Part shown: one piece after another, positions 1 through 7,220 of the stretch | Numbering within the stretch: position 1 is the stretch's first letter | Layout of the letters: each line of letters begins with the position of its first letter | Assembly: GCA_025455505.1 (NCBI GenBank) | Contig: JALOMK010000127.1 | Location: 1 to 11,956 of the forward strand | Direction: 5' to 3' | DNA length: 11,956 bases | From: Bacteroidales bacterium | GTDB taxonomy: Bacteria > Bacteroidota > Bacteroidia > Bacteroidales > VadinHA17 | Notes under the pieces: generated by a model | What the model saw: only the letters and a program-made list of their open reading frames with translations | The model's database searches: none | What the model was told of the DNA's origin: nothing | Translations under genes and position numbers: made by a program

Positions 1-500
1 AGCTGATCGCGCGGCAGAAAGTGCTCGGCAAAGCGATTACCTCTGTTACCCTCGGCCTTGCACCCGACAGTTCAGCCAGGGCCGCAATTGCCGGAAGTGC
101 CGGTGAACTGATTTCGATGAAGTCTTCACTGCAGGGATTGAAGGATGATGATTTTCTCAGGATGAGGGAGAGCATCACCGGGAAAAGCAGGATGCTTGCT
201 GACAGGCTGGCTCAGTTCACAGGAATTGAAAGCGGCACAATTGAATCATCAATACTTGTAAGTACTCTTTTGCCTGACTTTTCAGGATCTGTTACCGGGG
301 AGGAGTTCGTGGGCCTGGATGCAATGATGAAACTTTATCTCACCCATAACCAGTCGGTTTTAACCGACACCAGGTTCCTTGGATTTCCCTTTCATTACTT
401 CTACACTGCATTTTTCCTGCTGGTGCTGTTCGTCTTCCTTTGCATTTTGTACAATCTGCGCATGGAGATGCATCTGAAAAAGGAAGGAATTGTTGAATGA
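1..500 (+). CDS. Sodium:solute symporter small subunit, DUF4212-like, enlarged (5' partial)
   Basis: The frame is open to the left edge (codons from base 3) and stops at TGA 498-500, so 165 residues are visible and the true start lies outside the window. The GTG at 21 is internal and is probably not the start. The last ~42 residues (LGFPFHYFYT, a hydrophobic membrane helix, then NLRMEMHLKKEGIVE) look like the second half of DUF4212 small subunits (TIGR03647 type): a short GFP motif, a TM helix and a charged tail. Those proteins are normally about 80-100 aa with two TM helices. Here some 120 mostly helical, soluble-looking residues precede the final TM, so there is probably a large extracytoplasmic insert between TM1 (outside the window) and TM2. 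The symporter large subunit starts 3 nt downstream, the standard family pairing. The family call rests mainly on the C-terminus and on context; the insert has no function I recognise. Confidence 0.7.
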   Translation, partial: LIARQKVLGKAITSVTLGLAPDSSARAAIAGSAGELISMKSSLQGLKDDDFLRMRESITGKSRMLADRLAQFTGIESGTIESSILVSTLLPDFSGSVTGEEFVGLDAMMKLYLTHNQSVLTDTRFLGFPFHYFYTAFFLLVLFVFLCILYNLRMEMHLKKEGIVE

Positions 501-503
501 TTT

Positions 504-2195
504 ATGCTTATGAATATGAAAAAGACACTTATATTTTTAGTTCTTTCCCTGCTTGCATTTTTGCCCCTCAATGCTCAGAACCTGACTCAGCTTGAAGGCA
601 GTTTTAAGGCCGGACCGGCGATTATTCTGATTGCCACGCTTGTAACCTTCGTTCTTGTAGGTATCTTCTTCAGGGCCAAGGATCCGGCGGACTATTACGC
701 AGCAGGCCGGAAAATCTCGAGAGTCGGATCGGGTATGGCAATTGCTTCAAACTGGATGAGCGCGGCATCTGTTCTTGGGATGGCCGGCATGATGTATGGT
801 TTTGGCTACAATGGTCTTGCCTATGTTGTTGGCTGGACGGGCGGATACGTGCTGCTGCTTATACTGATGGCCGCACAGATAAGGAAATATGGCAAATACA
901 CCGCACCCGATTTTATTGGCGACCGCTATTATTCGCGCGACCTGAGAATTTTGAGCGCAATCTTCACAATACTCATATCATTTGCATATTGTGTCGGACA
1001 GTTTGGAGGCATAGGGCTGATGTTCAAATGGATCCTCGGCCTTAATTACACCTGGGCCGTAATAATCGGTTCGTCTGTGGTCCTGGTCTACACACTGATT
1101 TCAGGCATGATAGGAGCCACCAAGAACATGCAGATCCAGTATGTAATTATTGTTGTCTCATTCATTATCCCGGTGTTCATAATGGCCTTCAAGTTCGATT
1201 ATTTCTGGCTTGTCCCACAGTTAGGATACGGCGCAGCGGTTACTGATGTGATCCAGGGGATACAGGCGCCGAATATCTCAGGAGGTGCGGCTCTGCTGAA
1301 TGCATACGGGCAGGATCTTGCAATAGTTCCGAGTCCTGAGTATGCAATGCCCTGGGATCCGTCGACCGGCACAACCTTCTTCCAGTGGATGGCAATATGC
1401 TTCTCACTCATGGTAGGAACGGCAGGATTGCCCCATGTAATTCAGCGCTTCTATGTGGTACCCAAGGTATCTGATGCAAGGTGGTCAGTTGTCTGGGGTT
1501 TGTTCTTTATCTGCCTTGTTTACTGGACGGCACCTGCTTATTCAACCTTCGGAAAGCTTTTGTCCTCGCATCCCGACGTGGGTTCGCTTGCAAAGGACGC
1601 GATTGTCGTTTACACCGCCCAGTTAGGGGGTGTTAACTCGCTTGTTGTGGGCCTTCTGGCCGCAGGGGCAATATCGGCTGCATTTTCAACTGTGTCAGGA
1701 CTGCTTGTTGCAGGAGCTTCGGCTTTTTCGCACGACCTCTATGTCAAGGTCATCAATCCCTCCTCTACACCCCAGGTGCAGCTGAGGATTGCCAGGATAG
1801 GAACAATAATAATGGCTGTGGCCGTGACTGTAGTGGCCCTGCTAAAGCTCGGGCTCATAGCGCAGCTTGTTTCGGTAGCCTTCTCGATGGCTGCCTGCAC
1901 AATTTTTCCCCTGTTCCTGCTGGGTATATGGTGGAGCGGCTCCAACAGGTCAGGGGCCAAGGCAGGCCTGCTTACCGGCATCATAGTCACGGCCATATCG
2001 ATAACATACTTCCTTGTAGGTCTTGCGGGTGGCAGGCTGCCGGGGCAGGAGTTCGTGTCGTACTGGCTTAACGTATGGTATTTTGCCTGGATCGGAGCCC
2101 CGCTTGCAATTATAGCAAACATTGTTGTTTCAAAATTCACCGAGCCAACTCCGCAGGAAATCAAGAAATTCCTTGCAGAGCAGGTGCATAACTGA
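504..2195 (+). CDS. Sodium:solute symporter, VC_2705/ActP-like (SSS family)
   Basis: This 563-residue polytopic inner-membrane protein belongs to the solute:sodium symporter family (TC 2.A.21), which couples Na+ influx to uptake of a small organic solute. Family marks include DYYAAGR (63-69), ASNWMSAASVLG (81-92), the KYTAPDFIGDRY region (131-142) and GTAGLPHVIQRF (305-316), all typical of the acetate permease ActP/VC_2705 branch. A large non-membrane loop (about 232-290) is present, as in this branch. The N-terminus looks like a cleavable signal peptide ending LNAQ (residue 25), a feature also found in ActP. ATG 504 gives the longest frame; ATG 516 (MKKTLIF) makes a more canonical signal peptide and is equally plausible. 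The purine-rich AAAAAGGAAGG at 477-487 is rather distant. The gene follows its small subunit by 3 nt and shares one base with the next gene (TGATG). The substrate is not determinable from sequence; acetate or another short carboxylate is inferred from the ActP relationship. Confidence 0.92.
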   Translation: MLMNMKKTLIFLVLSLLAFLPLNAQNLTQLEGSFKAGPAIILIATLVTFVLVGIFFRAKDPADYYAAGRKISRVGSGMAIASNWMSAASVLGMAGMMYGFGYNGLAYVVGWTGGYVLLLILMAAQIRKYGKYTAPDFIGDRYYSRDLRILSAIFTILISFAYCVGQFGGIGLMFKWILGLNYTWAVIIGSSVVLVYTLISGMIGATKNMQIQYVIIVVSFIIPVFIMAFKFDYFWLVPQLGYGAAVTDVIQGIQAPNISGGAALLNAYGQDLAIVPSPEYAMPWDPSTGTTFFQWMAICFSLMVGTAGLPHVIQRFYVVPKVSDARWSVVWGLFFICLVYWTAPAYSTFGKLLSSHPDVGSLAKDAIVVYTAQLGGVNSLVVGLLAAGAISAAFSTVSGLLVAGASAFSHDLYVKVINPSSTPQVQLRIARIGTIIMAVAVTVVALLKLGLIAQLVSVAFSMAACTIFPLFLLGIWWSGSNRSGAKAGLLTGIIVTAISITYFLVGLAGGRLPGQEFVSYWLNVWYFAWIGAPLAIIANIVVSKFTEPTPQEIKKFLAEQVHN

Positions 2196-2974
2196 TGAAA
2201 ATCAGCGATTTAGTAGTGGTTACACGTGGAACCAGGGTTGTATTTCTTATAACCCTGGTTGTTTCGCTGCTTGCAGTGCTTGCGGCAGCGATTTATTACA
2301 GACAGCTCAACAGGGCTGAGGATCCGCGTATCCTTGAAGCCCGCCGGATACTGAACGAAAGCAGTGAACTGCGTGCTGACGAGCCTGTTACAGCTGTCTT
2401 TGCCCGTCTCGACAGCGCAGCTGCAATCTTCAGGAGTCTGCCGGACTACTGTGACTCATTTGAGCCTGGGATAATCCAGAACAACAAATGCTCGATGCTT
2501 CTCCTCTCAGCAATCTATGATACAACTTTATCGGAAAGCGGCAGGGAGATTATGTTGAATATGGCCATGCAATATTGCGACAGCAGCATAAGTGTTTACG
2601 AAAGATGGATAATGGCCTGGGGCGGACAGGATGAGGTTCAGCTCAGGGCCGCCATTGAGCCTTACATGAAAAAAGACGATCCTGCATTTTCAGGACTCAA
2701 CTACGACAGGATTCTGGGAAGAAGGGTAAAGTCGCTTGCAGCTGCACAGATTGAAACTAAAAGAAGGCTTTCGGTGAGTTTTACAAACAAGGCGGCAATT
2801 TACAGGCACCTTGGGGATGTCGATTCCTCGCTTATATTTCTGAACAGGGCGCTGGAGCTCTGGGCCGGCAACAGGACCGCGAAAAGCAATCTGAGCGTTT
2901 TGATGGGTGGCAAACCTGAAAAACCTTCGCTCGTGGAATCCCTTTTCCCGCCGGAGCGGCTGAAAAAGGAATGA
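2195..2974 (+). CDS. Membrane-anchored TPR-like protein of unknown function
   Basis: This 259-residue protein has one TM helix near the N-terminus (about 14-34), preceded by a short basic cytoplasmic segment, so most of the chain should be periplasmic. Residues about 40-135 look helical. The segment at about 192-229 (TNKAAIYRHLGDVDSSLIFL then NRALELW) has the A/G/A spacing of a tetratricopeptide repeat. No enzymatic motif is visible. The start ATG shares its A with the symporter's TGA stop (TGATG), so translational coupling is likely. The gene sits between the inner-membrane symporter and the outer-membrane porin, so a periplasmic scaffold or accessory role in the same uptake system is possible, but that is inference from position only. 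A perfect 10-bp inverted repeat lies within codons 12-22. I do not recognise the family. Confidence 0.75.
   Translation: MKISDLVVVTRGTRVVFLITLVVSLLAVLAAAIYYRQLNRAEDPRILEARRILNESSELRADEPVTAVFARLDSAAAIFRSLPDYCDSFEPGIIQNNKCSMLLLSAIYDTTLSESGREIMLNMAMQYCDSSISVYERWIMAWGGQDEVQLRAAIEPYMKKDDPAFSGLNYDRILGRRVKSLAAAQIETKRRLSVSFTNKAAIYRHLGDVDSSLIFLNRALELWAGNRTAKSNLSVLMGGKPEKPSLVESLFPPERLKKE
2230..2260. repeat. Perfect 10-bp inverted repeat (stem-loop) just inside the gene after the symporter
   Basis: Arms AACCAGGGTT (2230-2239) and AACCCTGGTT (2251-2260) are exact reverse complements with an 11-nt A/T-rich loop (2240-2250). The RNA stem starts 35 nt after the symporter stop. No U-tract follows, so it is not a standard intrinsic terminator. 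It could be an RNA processing or stabilising hairpin that sets different levels of the symporter and downstream messages, or a chance result of the coding sequence. Confidence 0.55.
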
Positions 2975-3029
2975 ATAATAACTAATATTGCCTTTGGAAC
3001 AGACAGGCATTAATAACAAGATCGATATC

Positions 3030-4268
3030 ATGAAGAAAAGCATTTTCCTTCTCCTGCTCACAGGGGCGGGATTTTTAAGCCTGCACTCGCAGACACCTGA
3101 CCCTTCATGGGGAATAAAGTTTTCGGGTTTCGTCAAGAATGACATCTTTTACGACACCCGGCAGTCGGGAGCATCGAACGGCATCAGGGAGGGCCATTTC
3201 TATCTTTATCCTGACAATGTTCTTAACGACAGTGAGGGAAATGACCTGAATGCCAATCCCTCGTTTCACATGCTGAGCATACAGACCCGCCTGAAAGGTG
3301 ACATAAGCGGGCCGGATGCCTTCGGTGCAAAGACATCGGGTGTGATTGAAGCAGAGTTCTTCGGCACTTCCGAATCGGATATCAATGGATTCAGGCTCAG
3401 GCATGCCTATGTGAAACTTGACTGGGCGAAGAGTTCGCTTCTTGCCGGCCAGTACTGGCACCCCCTTTTCCCCACTGAATCATTCCCGGGGACAGTCAGC
3501 TTCAACACGGGAGCGCCTTTTACTCCTTTCAGCAGGAATCCACAGGTAAGGTTCACGGCCGTTTTTGGTAAAGTTTCGGCAATTGCGACTGCTTATGCGC
3601 AGCGTGATTTTGTATCTTCCGGTCCCGACGGAGGCAGCAACAAATATATGAGGAACAGCGGATTGCCGGGGTTTAACGGGCAGGTCAGGGTGGCAGCGGG
3701 TGAAAAGGTAACCGCCTGGGCGGGTTTCGATTATAAGAACCTGAGGCCTGAACTGCGCACATCGCTTAATGTTGAAACAAATGAAAGGATAGGAAGCATT
3801 GCTGCCTTTGCGAATGTTAAGTTTAAAACCACGCCGTTTACATTATCAGTTATGGGAATATGGGCTCAGAATGCCAGCGACCTTGTTATGATAGGCGGAT
3901 ATGCGGTTACAGGGACAGCCGATCCCGTCAGCGGGGCACGTGAGTACACAAATTACAGCACTCTCAACGGCTGGGCCGATATTTCGACAAACGCAAAGAA
4001 AGTGAATGCGGGTTTATTTGCAGGTTACAGCAGGAACCTGGGTGCCTCTGACGATGTCACAGGTTCATTTTACGGTCGCGGCAATAACATAAGTCATATT
4101 TTCAGGATTTCGCCCAGGGTTACAGTTACAGAGGGGCGCTTTACAGTGTCGGCCGAAATTGAAAGCACGACTGCTGCTTACGGTACCGCCGGTAGCGACG
4201 GCCTTGTTACCAATGCGGAAGGAGTATCGAACCTGAGAATACTCCTGGCTACGATCTTCAGGTTTTAG
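3030..4268 (+). CDS. DcaP-like outer-membrane porin
   Basis: From ATG 3030 this is a 412-residue protein with a signal peptide (residues 1-21: MKKS, a Leu-rich core, ending LHSQ). A longer frame from TTG 2988 would bury the signal peptide, so 3030 is preferred. The mature chain alternates short amphipathic strands, starts with a FSGFVKNDIFYDTR strand and ends ILLATIFRF with a terminal Phe, as in outer-membrane beta-barrels. A stretch with IEAEFFG, RLRHAY (122-127), LLAGQYW (137-143) and NPQVRF (170-175) resembles DcaP-family porins, which carry dicarboxylates and other anionic solutes in Acinetobacter. It lies 55 nt downstream of the TPR-like gene, last in the transport operon. It would supply the outer-membrane step for the symporter's substrate. 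The barrel call is firm; DcaP membership is from recalled motif pattern. Its TAG stop overlaps the stop codon of the convergent gene. Confidence 0.82.
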   Translation: MKKSIFLLLLTGAGFLSLHSQTPDPSWGIKFSGFVKNDIFYDTRQSGASNGIREGHFYLYPDNVLNDSEGNDLNANPSFHMLSIQTRLKGDISGPDAFGAKTSGVIEAEFFGTSESDINGFRLRHAYVKLDWAKSSLLAGQYWHPLFPTESFPGTVSFNTGAPFTPFSRNPQVRFTAVFGKVSAIATAYAQRDFVSSGPDGGSNKYMRNSGLPGFNGQVRVAAGEKVTAWAGFDYKNLRPELRTSLNVETNERIGSIAAFANVKFKTTPFTLSVMGIWAQNASDLVMIGGYAVTGTADPVSGAREYTNYSTLNGWADISTNAKKVNAGLFAGYSRNLGASDDVTGSFYGRGNNISHIFRISPRVTVTEGRFTVSAEIESTTAAYGTAGSDGLVTNAEGVSNLRILLATIFRF

Positions 4269-6406
4269 ATTTCTGAAGTATAGAAATCAGCATCAGCCTG
4301 CAGCATCAGATCCCTGACGGCTGACAGCGCCTGTTCAGCAAGGGGGAAGAGTTCCGGGTGCCCGCTTGCAAAATCAATCAGGTTGTCAGCGGTTTCTCCC
4401 CTGGCAATGCACTCAGCCTGGTGACGGAGGCGGAGCATAGTAAGATCACGGGCAGCTTTCAGCGAGCTTCTGAGAAGTTTCAGGGGCAGGGTGCCTGCCG
4501 AATGAAGGTCAGCAATCCTGTCGCCTGTGGCTGTTGAGGCAACTGAGTTTTTCAGCGCATAAAGCCTTACAAGGCCGGTAAGGGGCATCATTATCTTCTT
4601 GATGTCGGTCTTTCTGTCAGGTGACAGGTGAACAGCCCTGAGATACTCCTTCCAGCCCAAAGCCATGTGGTGAAAAAAAATGTCGGTAGCCACGAGGTCC
4701 CTGCCTATGAAATCTTTAAGTTCAGCAGTTAAGCTGCTGTCACCATAGCAGTGCCTGATATCGAAGAAGATGCTTATGTCGAGCAGTTCCGCAGGGCCGG
4801 GGGCCTTTATCCATCCCGAAAAATATGCTTTCCAGTCATCGAGGGGGCGGCACCACTTAGGATTGCTAGCCATATTGCCTCCCTTGCATGACGCATAACC
4901 GGCTTCTTCAAGCATCCTGTTTATCCGCACGGCAAGTTCAGTGAAATAAGCAACTGAAGTCTCAATATCATCCGCGCCGGCATTGCTTATAATAATACCG
5001 TTATCCTGGTCGGTGCAGAGTGTCTGTTCCATCCTTCCGGCGCTTCCTGTCTGGATAAAGGCGAAGCTGCAGGGAGGCCGGGACGATTCGGAGAGGCATA
5101 TTTCTATTACTCTTTTGCAGATGGAGTCGGCAATGCGCGATACGAAACCGCTGACGGCAACCGGATCGGCCCCGTCAAGGATCATTGATGCTGAAAGCAT
5201 CCTGCAGCCCTTAAAAACAGCAGACAATTCAGTTGCAGTGACTGCCTTTGCAATTTCGTTTTCAAACAGCCCGGGTGCAATGCGGAAAAATCCTTTTTCG
5301 GATCGATCAGCCGATGACAGCTGAATAATTGTTGAGCCGGCTTCCTTCGGAACCGGCACCGGAGTGAGTACGGCAATTACAGCTTTTCTTCCGCCTATCT
5401 CAATCCGCGAGAAGTCGGCATGAGCATTTATAAGCGACCCTGTTTTCGTCATGATCTGAGCACCGGTATACCTTGCAGAATCCAGGTTGTCGTAGAGGCT
5501 GTCAGAGTTTTCGGGGAAAACGAAATCGAGCTTTTCAAGCACAAGCGACGGGTGAAGGTCACGCAGTTCGTCCCCTGTGAGGTCAAGCCACGAAAGCAGC
5601 ACTTTATTTGCCTGAAGTCCGGCGGATGACCAGATGAGCACACCCTCCCTTGATGCTTCGGCAAGGGCTTTGTATAATTCGCGCGACCGGTGGAGCTCAG
5701 TCTCGGCGACTGCCCTTTTATTTTCAATCTGATGACTCTGGATTGAGATTACTGTGAGCAGGGCAATAATCACGACGGCAATTATTGCCGATATTATCAA
5801 GGCCCTGAACTCTATGCGCCGTATTTCGGTCTTTACATCGTCGATGTAAATGCCTGTTCCGATTACCCAGCCCCACGGTTCGAAGAGCCTCACATACGAC
5901 AGTTTGGGCACAGTGCGGGTTGAATCATCGTTCCATTGCCACATATAGCTTACGTAACCTTCGCCGCCATTACCTGCAGACCTTACAAAATCAACGAAGA
6001 CCCTTTTCCCTGATGCATCCTCGAAGTCAGTAAGGTCCTTTCCATTCAGTTCGGGCCTGTAGGGATGGACTATCATTACTGGATGAAGGTCAGTGATCCA
6101 GAAATAGTCCTTCATGGATTCTCCATACCTTATCCGCCCGATGGCTGCCGAGGCCTCCTGCCTGGCTTCCTCACTGCCCAGTTCTGAAGCGAGTTCCCGG
6201 GAATGGTAGTAAACCAGCATTGAGTAGGCTGTTGATGTGACTTCCTTTATCATCTCTCTTTTCCGGTCCATTATTGCCTTTTCAAAACCGGGTATGAGGT
6301 ATATGAAGATGAGTCCTGCGAATAACATAAAGGCTATCACTGCCGGGATGTCAATTCTCAGTATGAAGTTCTTTCCGTATTTTATTCCTCTTTTCATTTC
6401 CGGCAT
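4265..6406 (-). CDS. sCache-PAS-DUF294 membrane sensor nucleotidyltransferase
   Basis: I chose ATG 6406 (MPEMKRG), which follows the upstream gene's stop by one base and gives 713 aa. The frame runs up to 6457 (730 aa), and ATG 6397 is also possible. Numbering from 6457: TM1 is 35-57 and an extracytoplasmic Cache domain (sCache_2 type) is 60-215, with YFWITD (118-123), HPYRPELNGKDL (131-142), YVSYMWQW (168-175), KLSYVRLFEPWGWVIGTGIY (185-204) and DD (206-207). TM2 is 219-239, followed by a short linker helix and a PAS-like domain (about 260-370). The DUF294 nucleotidyltransferase domain (about 393-535) carries GSAGRMEQ (471-478) and TDQDN (482-486), the GlnD-like metal/nucleotide-binding motif, plus GGNMASNPKWC (526-536). 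DUF294_C is about 560-715, with DIKKIMMPLTGLVRLYAL (618-635). The likely action is transfer of a nucleotide to a partner in response to an extracellular ligand; the target is unknown. DUF294 proteins often accompany VC_2705-type symporters, as here. The domain calls are strong; the activity is inferred. Confidence 0.88.
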   Translation of the reverse strand: MPEMKRGIKYGKNFILRIDIPAVIAFMLFAGLIFIYLIPGFEKAIMDRKREMIKEVTSTAYSMLVYYHSRELASELGSEEARQEASAAIGRIRYGESMKDYFWITDLHPVMIVHPYRPELNGKDLTDFEDASGKRVFVDFVRSAGNGGEGYVSYMWQWNDDSTRTVPKLSYVRLFEPWGWVIGTGIYIDDVKTEIRRIEFRALIISAIIAVVIIALLTVISIQSHQIENKRAVAETELHRSRELYKALAEASREGVLIWSSAGLQANKVLLSWLDLTGDELRDLHPSLVLEKLDFVFPENSDSLYDNLDSARYTGAQIMTKTGSLINAHADFSRIEIGGRKAVIAVLTPVPVPKEAGSTIIQLSSADRSEKGFFRIAPGLFENEIAKAVTATELSAVFKGCRMLSASMILDGADPVAVSGFVSRIADSICKRVIEICLSESSRPPCSFAFIQTGSAGRMEQTLCTDQDNGIIISNAGADDIETSVAYFTELAVRINRMLEEAGYASCKGGNMASNPKWCRPLDDWKAYFSGWIKAPGPAELLDISIFFDIRHCYGDSSLTAELKDFIGRDLVATDIFFHHMALGWKEYLRAVHLSPDRKTDIKKIMMPLTGLVRLYALKNSVASTATGDRIADLHSAGTLPLKLLRSSLKAARDLTMLRLRHQAECIARGETADNLIDFASGHPELFPLAEQALSAVRDLMLQADADFYTSEI

Positions 6407-6407
6407 T

Positions 6408-7047
6408 TCATGATATCCTGAGGGGTATGACACTGAGCTGGAGGCTGCCTGTGTCAAATACCGAAAAACATGCCCTCCCCTCGTCGCCTGTAAGGGCAGG
6501 CAATACAGAAAGCATCATGCCGGTGCCAAGGGTGTAGCTGTCGTGCGGGAGCGAGTGCACCGCCTTCATAAAAGGGAGAATGAGGGAGCTGTTATGCCTG
6601 TATGCGAAGCCTGTAAAGGCAGCATGGGAGTGGCCCGTGAATGCATATACTGACCCGATTTCGTCCATGAATTTCCAGAGGTCCCGGAGCTGGGAATTCT
6701 TCTCTACATAACGGGTAGTCGATCCTGTGCAGTCGGGGAAAATGTAATGCGAAAACAGGCAGTCGGCTCCTTCGGCAGAAACGTTTATATATTCAGGGAG
6801 GTTGTTTAAAAATTCGAGCCGCGGCAAGATCGTGGTTTCCTGCAACTATCCACCTGCAGTTCGCCCTGATAAGAGAAAGGCAGGCGCTGGCGCTCCGCTT
6901 TAGTTCATGCCTGTAAAAACGCCTGTCGAAGCCTGCAATGTCGCCAAGGCATGCAATTTCATGACAGGCCCAGGCATCTGCAGCCCTGAGGGCCTCCTGG
7001 AGCATTCCTGCGTTCTCATGAATATCGGTTATGATTCCAATTTTCAC
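6408..7047 (-). pseudogene. Calcineurin-like metallophosphoesterase, split by a one-base frameshift
   Basis: Two overlapping frames together make one protein of about 212 aa of the YfcE/MJ0936-like metallophosphoesterase type (Metallophos_2). The first frame, from GTG 7047 (VKIGIITDIHEN, the normal N-terminus for the family), carries D8/H10, LGDIAGFD (34-41) and AGNHD (69-73). It then runs out at a stop at 6793-6795. The second frame, picked up at about 6807, carries FSHYIFPD, GHSH and a family-like C-terminal beta segment, ending at TGA 6408-6410. The break is at the A5 tract 6808-6812 (T5 on the coding strand): removing one T gives AARILNNLPEYI and joins the frames exactly. All metal-ligand motifs are intact, so the lesion is recent, a sequencing or assembly error, or a genuine recoding site. 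A TTG at 7104 would give a longer start but adds a non-family extension. The gene is immediately upstream of, and probably cotranscribed with, the Cache-DUF294 gene. Confidence 0.8.
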
Positions 7048-7189
7048 GGTATATAGTCGCTGATCGGGTTTGTGCCAAGCATGTCTGTTTATAAAGGTAA
7101 TCAAATTTTAATAAAGAGACAGGGCCAGGGTGCTGAGCATTCCTTTGTTACAAGAGCGCCGCAAAAAAATTGTTTTTCCCTTGAATAGT

Positions 7190-7220
7190 TTTGTTCAGAT
7201 TTGCAAATTGTTTAATTTTG
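7190..7220 (+). promoter_or_regulatory. Bacteroidota-type promoter of the marR-efflux operon
   Basis: TTTG at 7190-7193 and TAATTTTG at 7213-7220 match the Bacteroidota -33 (TTTG) and -7 (TAnnTTTG) elements exactly, with a 19-nt spacer. Transcription would start near 7225-7227, giving a leader of about 16-18 nt before ATG 7243. There is no Shine-Dalgarno sequence, as is common in this phylum. On the opposite strand, the spacer upstream of the metallophosphoesterase has only a one-mismatch -7 candidate (AAAATTTG, 7110-7103), too weak to list separately. Confidence 0.7.

Noticed and set aside
1739..2164. 141-codon open frame on the minus strand inside the symporter gene.
   Set aside because: It is antisense to a strongly conserved membrane protein, with no family features or start signals.
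2983..2990. TAATATTG, a one-mismatch -7 element between the TPR-like gene and the porin.
   Set aside because: No TTTG or TTG element lies 19-21 nt upstream, so it is probably chance in an A/T-rich spacer.
2988..3029. TTG start giving the porin 14 extra residues.
   Set aside because: It would place hydrophilic residues before a textbook signal peptide that begins at ATG 3030.
6804..6812. TTTAAAC, a classic slippery heptamer core, on the coding strand at the metallophosphoesterase break.
   Set aside because: Joining the two frames needs a +1 shift (or -2), whereas this heptamer supports -1 slippage and would have to be read in the downstream frame. A one-base homopolymer indel explains the break more simply.
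7048..7078. TTGGCA-N17-TATATA on the minus strand just before the metallophosphoesterase GTG, resembling an E. coli sigma-70 promoter.
   Set aside because: The -10 would sit 3 nt from the start codon, placing transcription start inside the gene. The phylum also uses a different promoter consensus.
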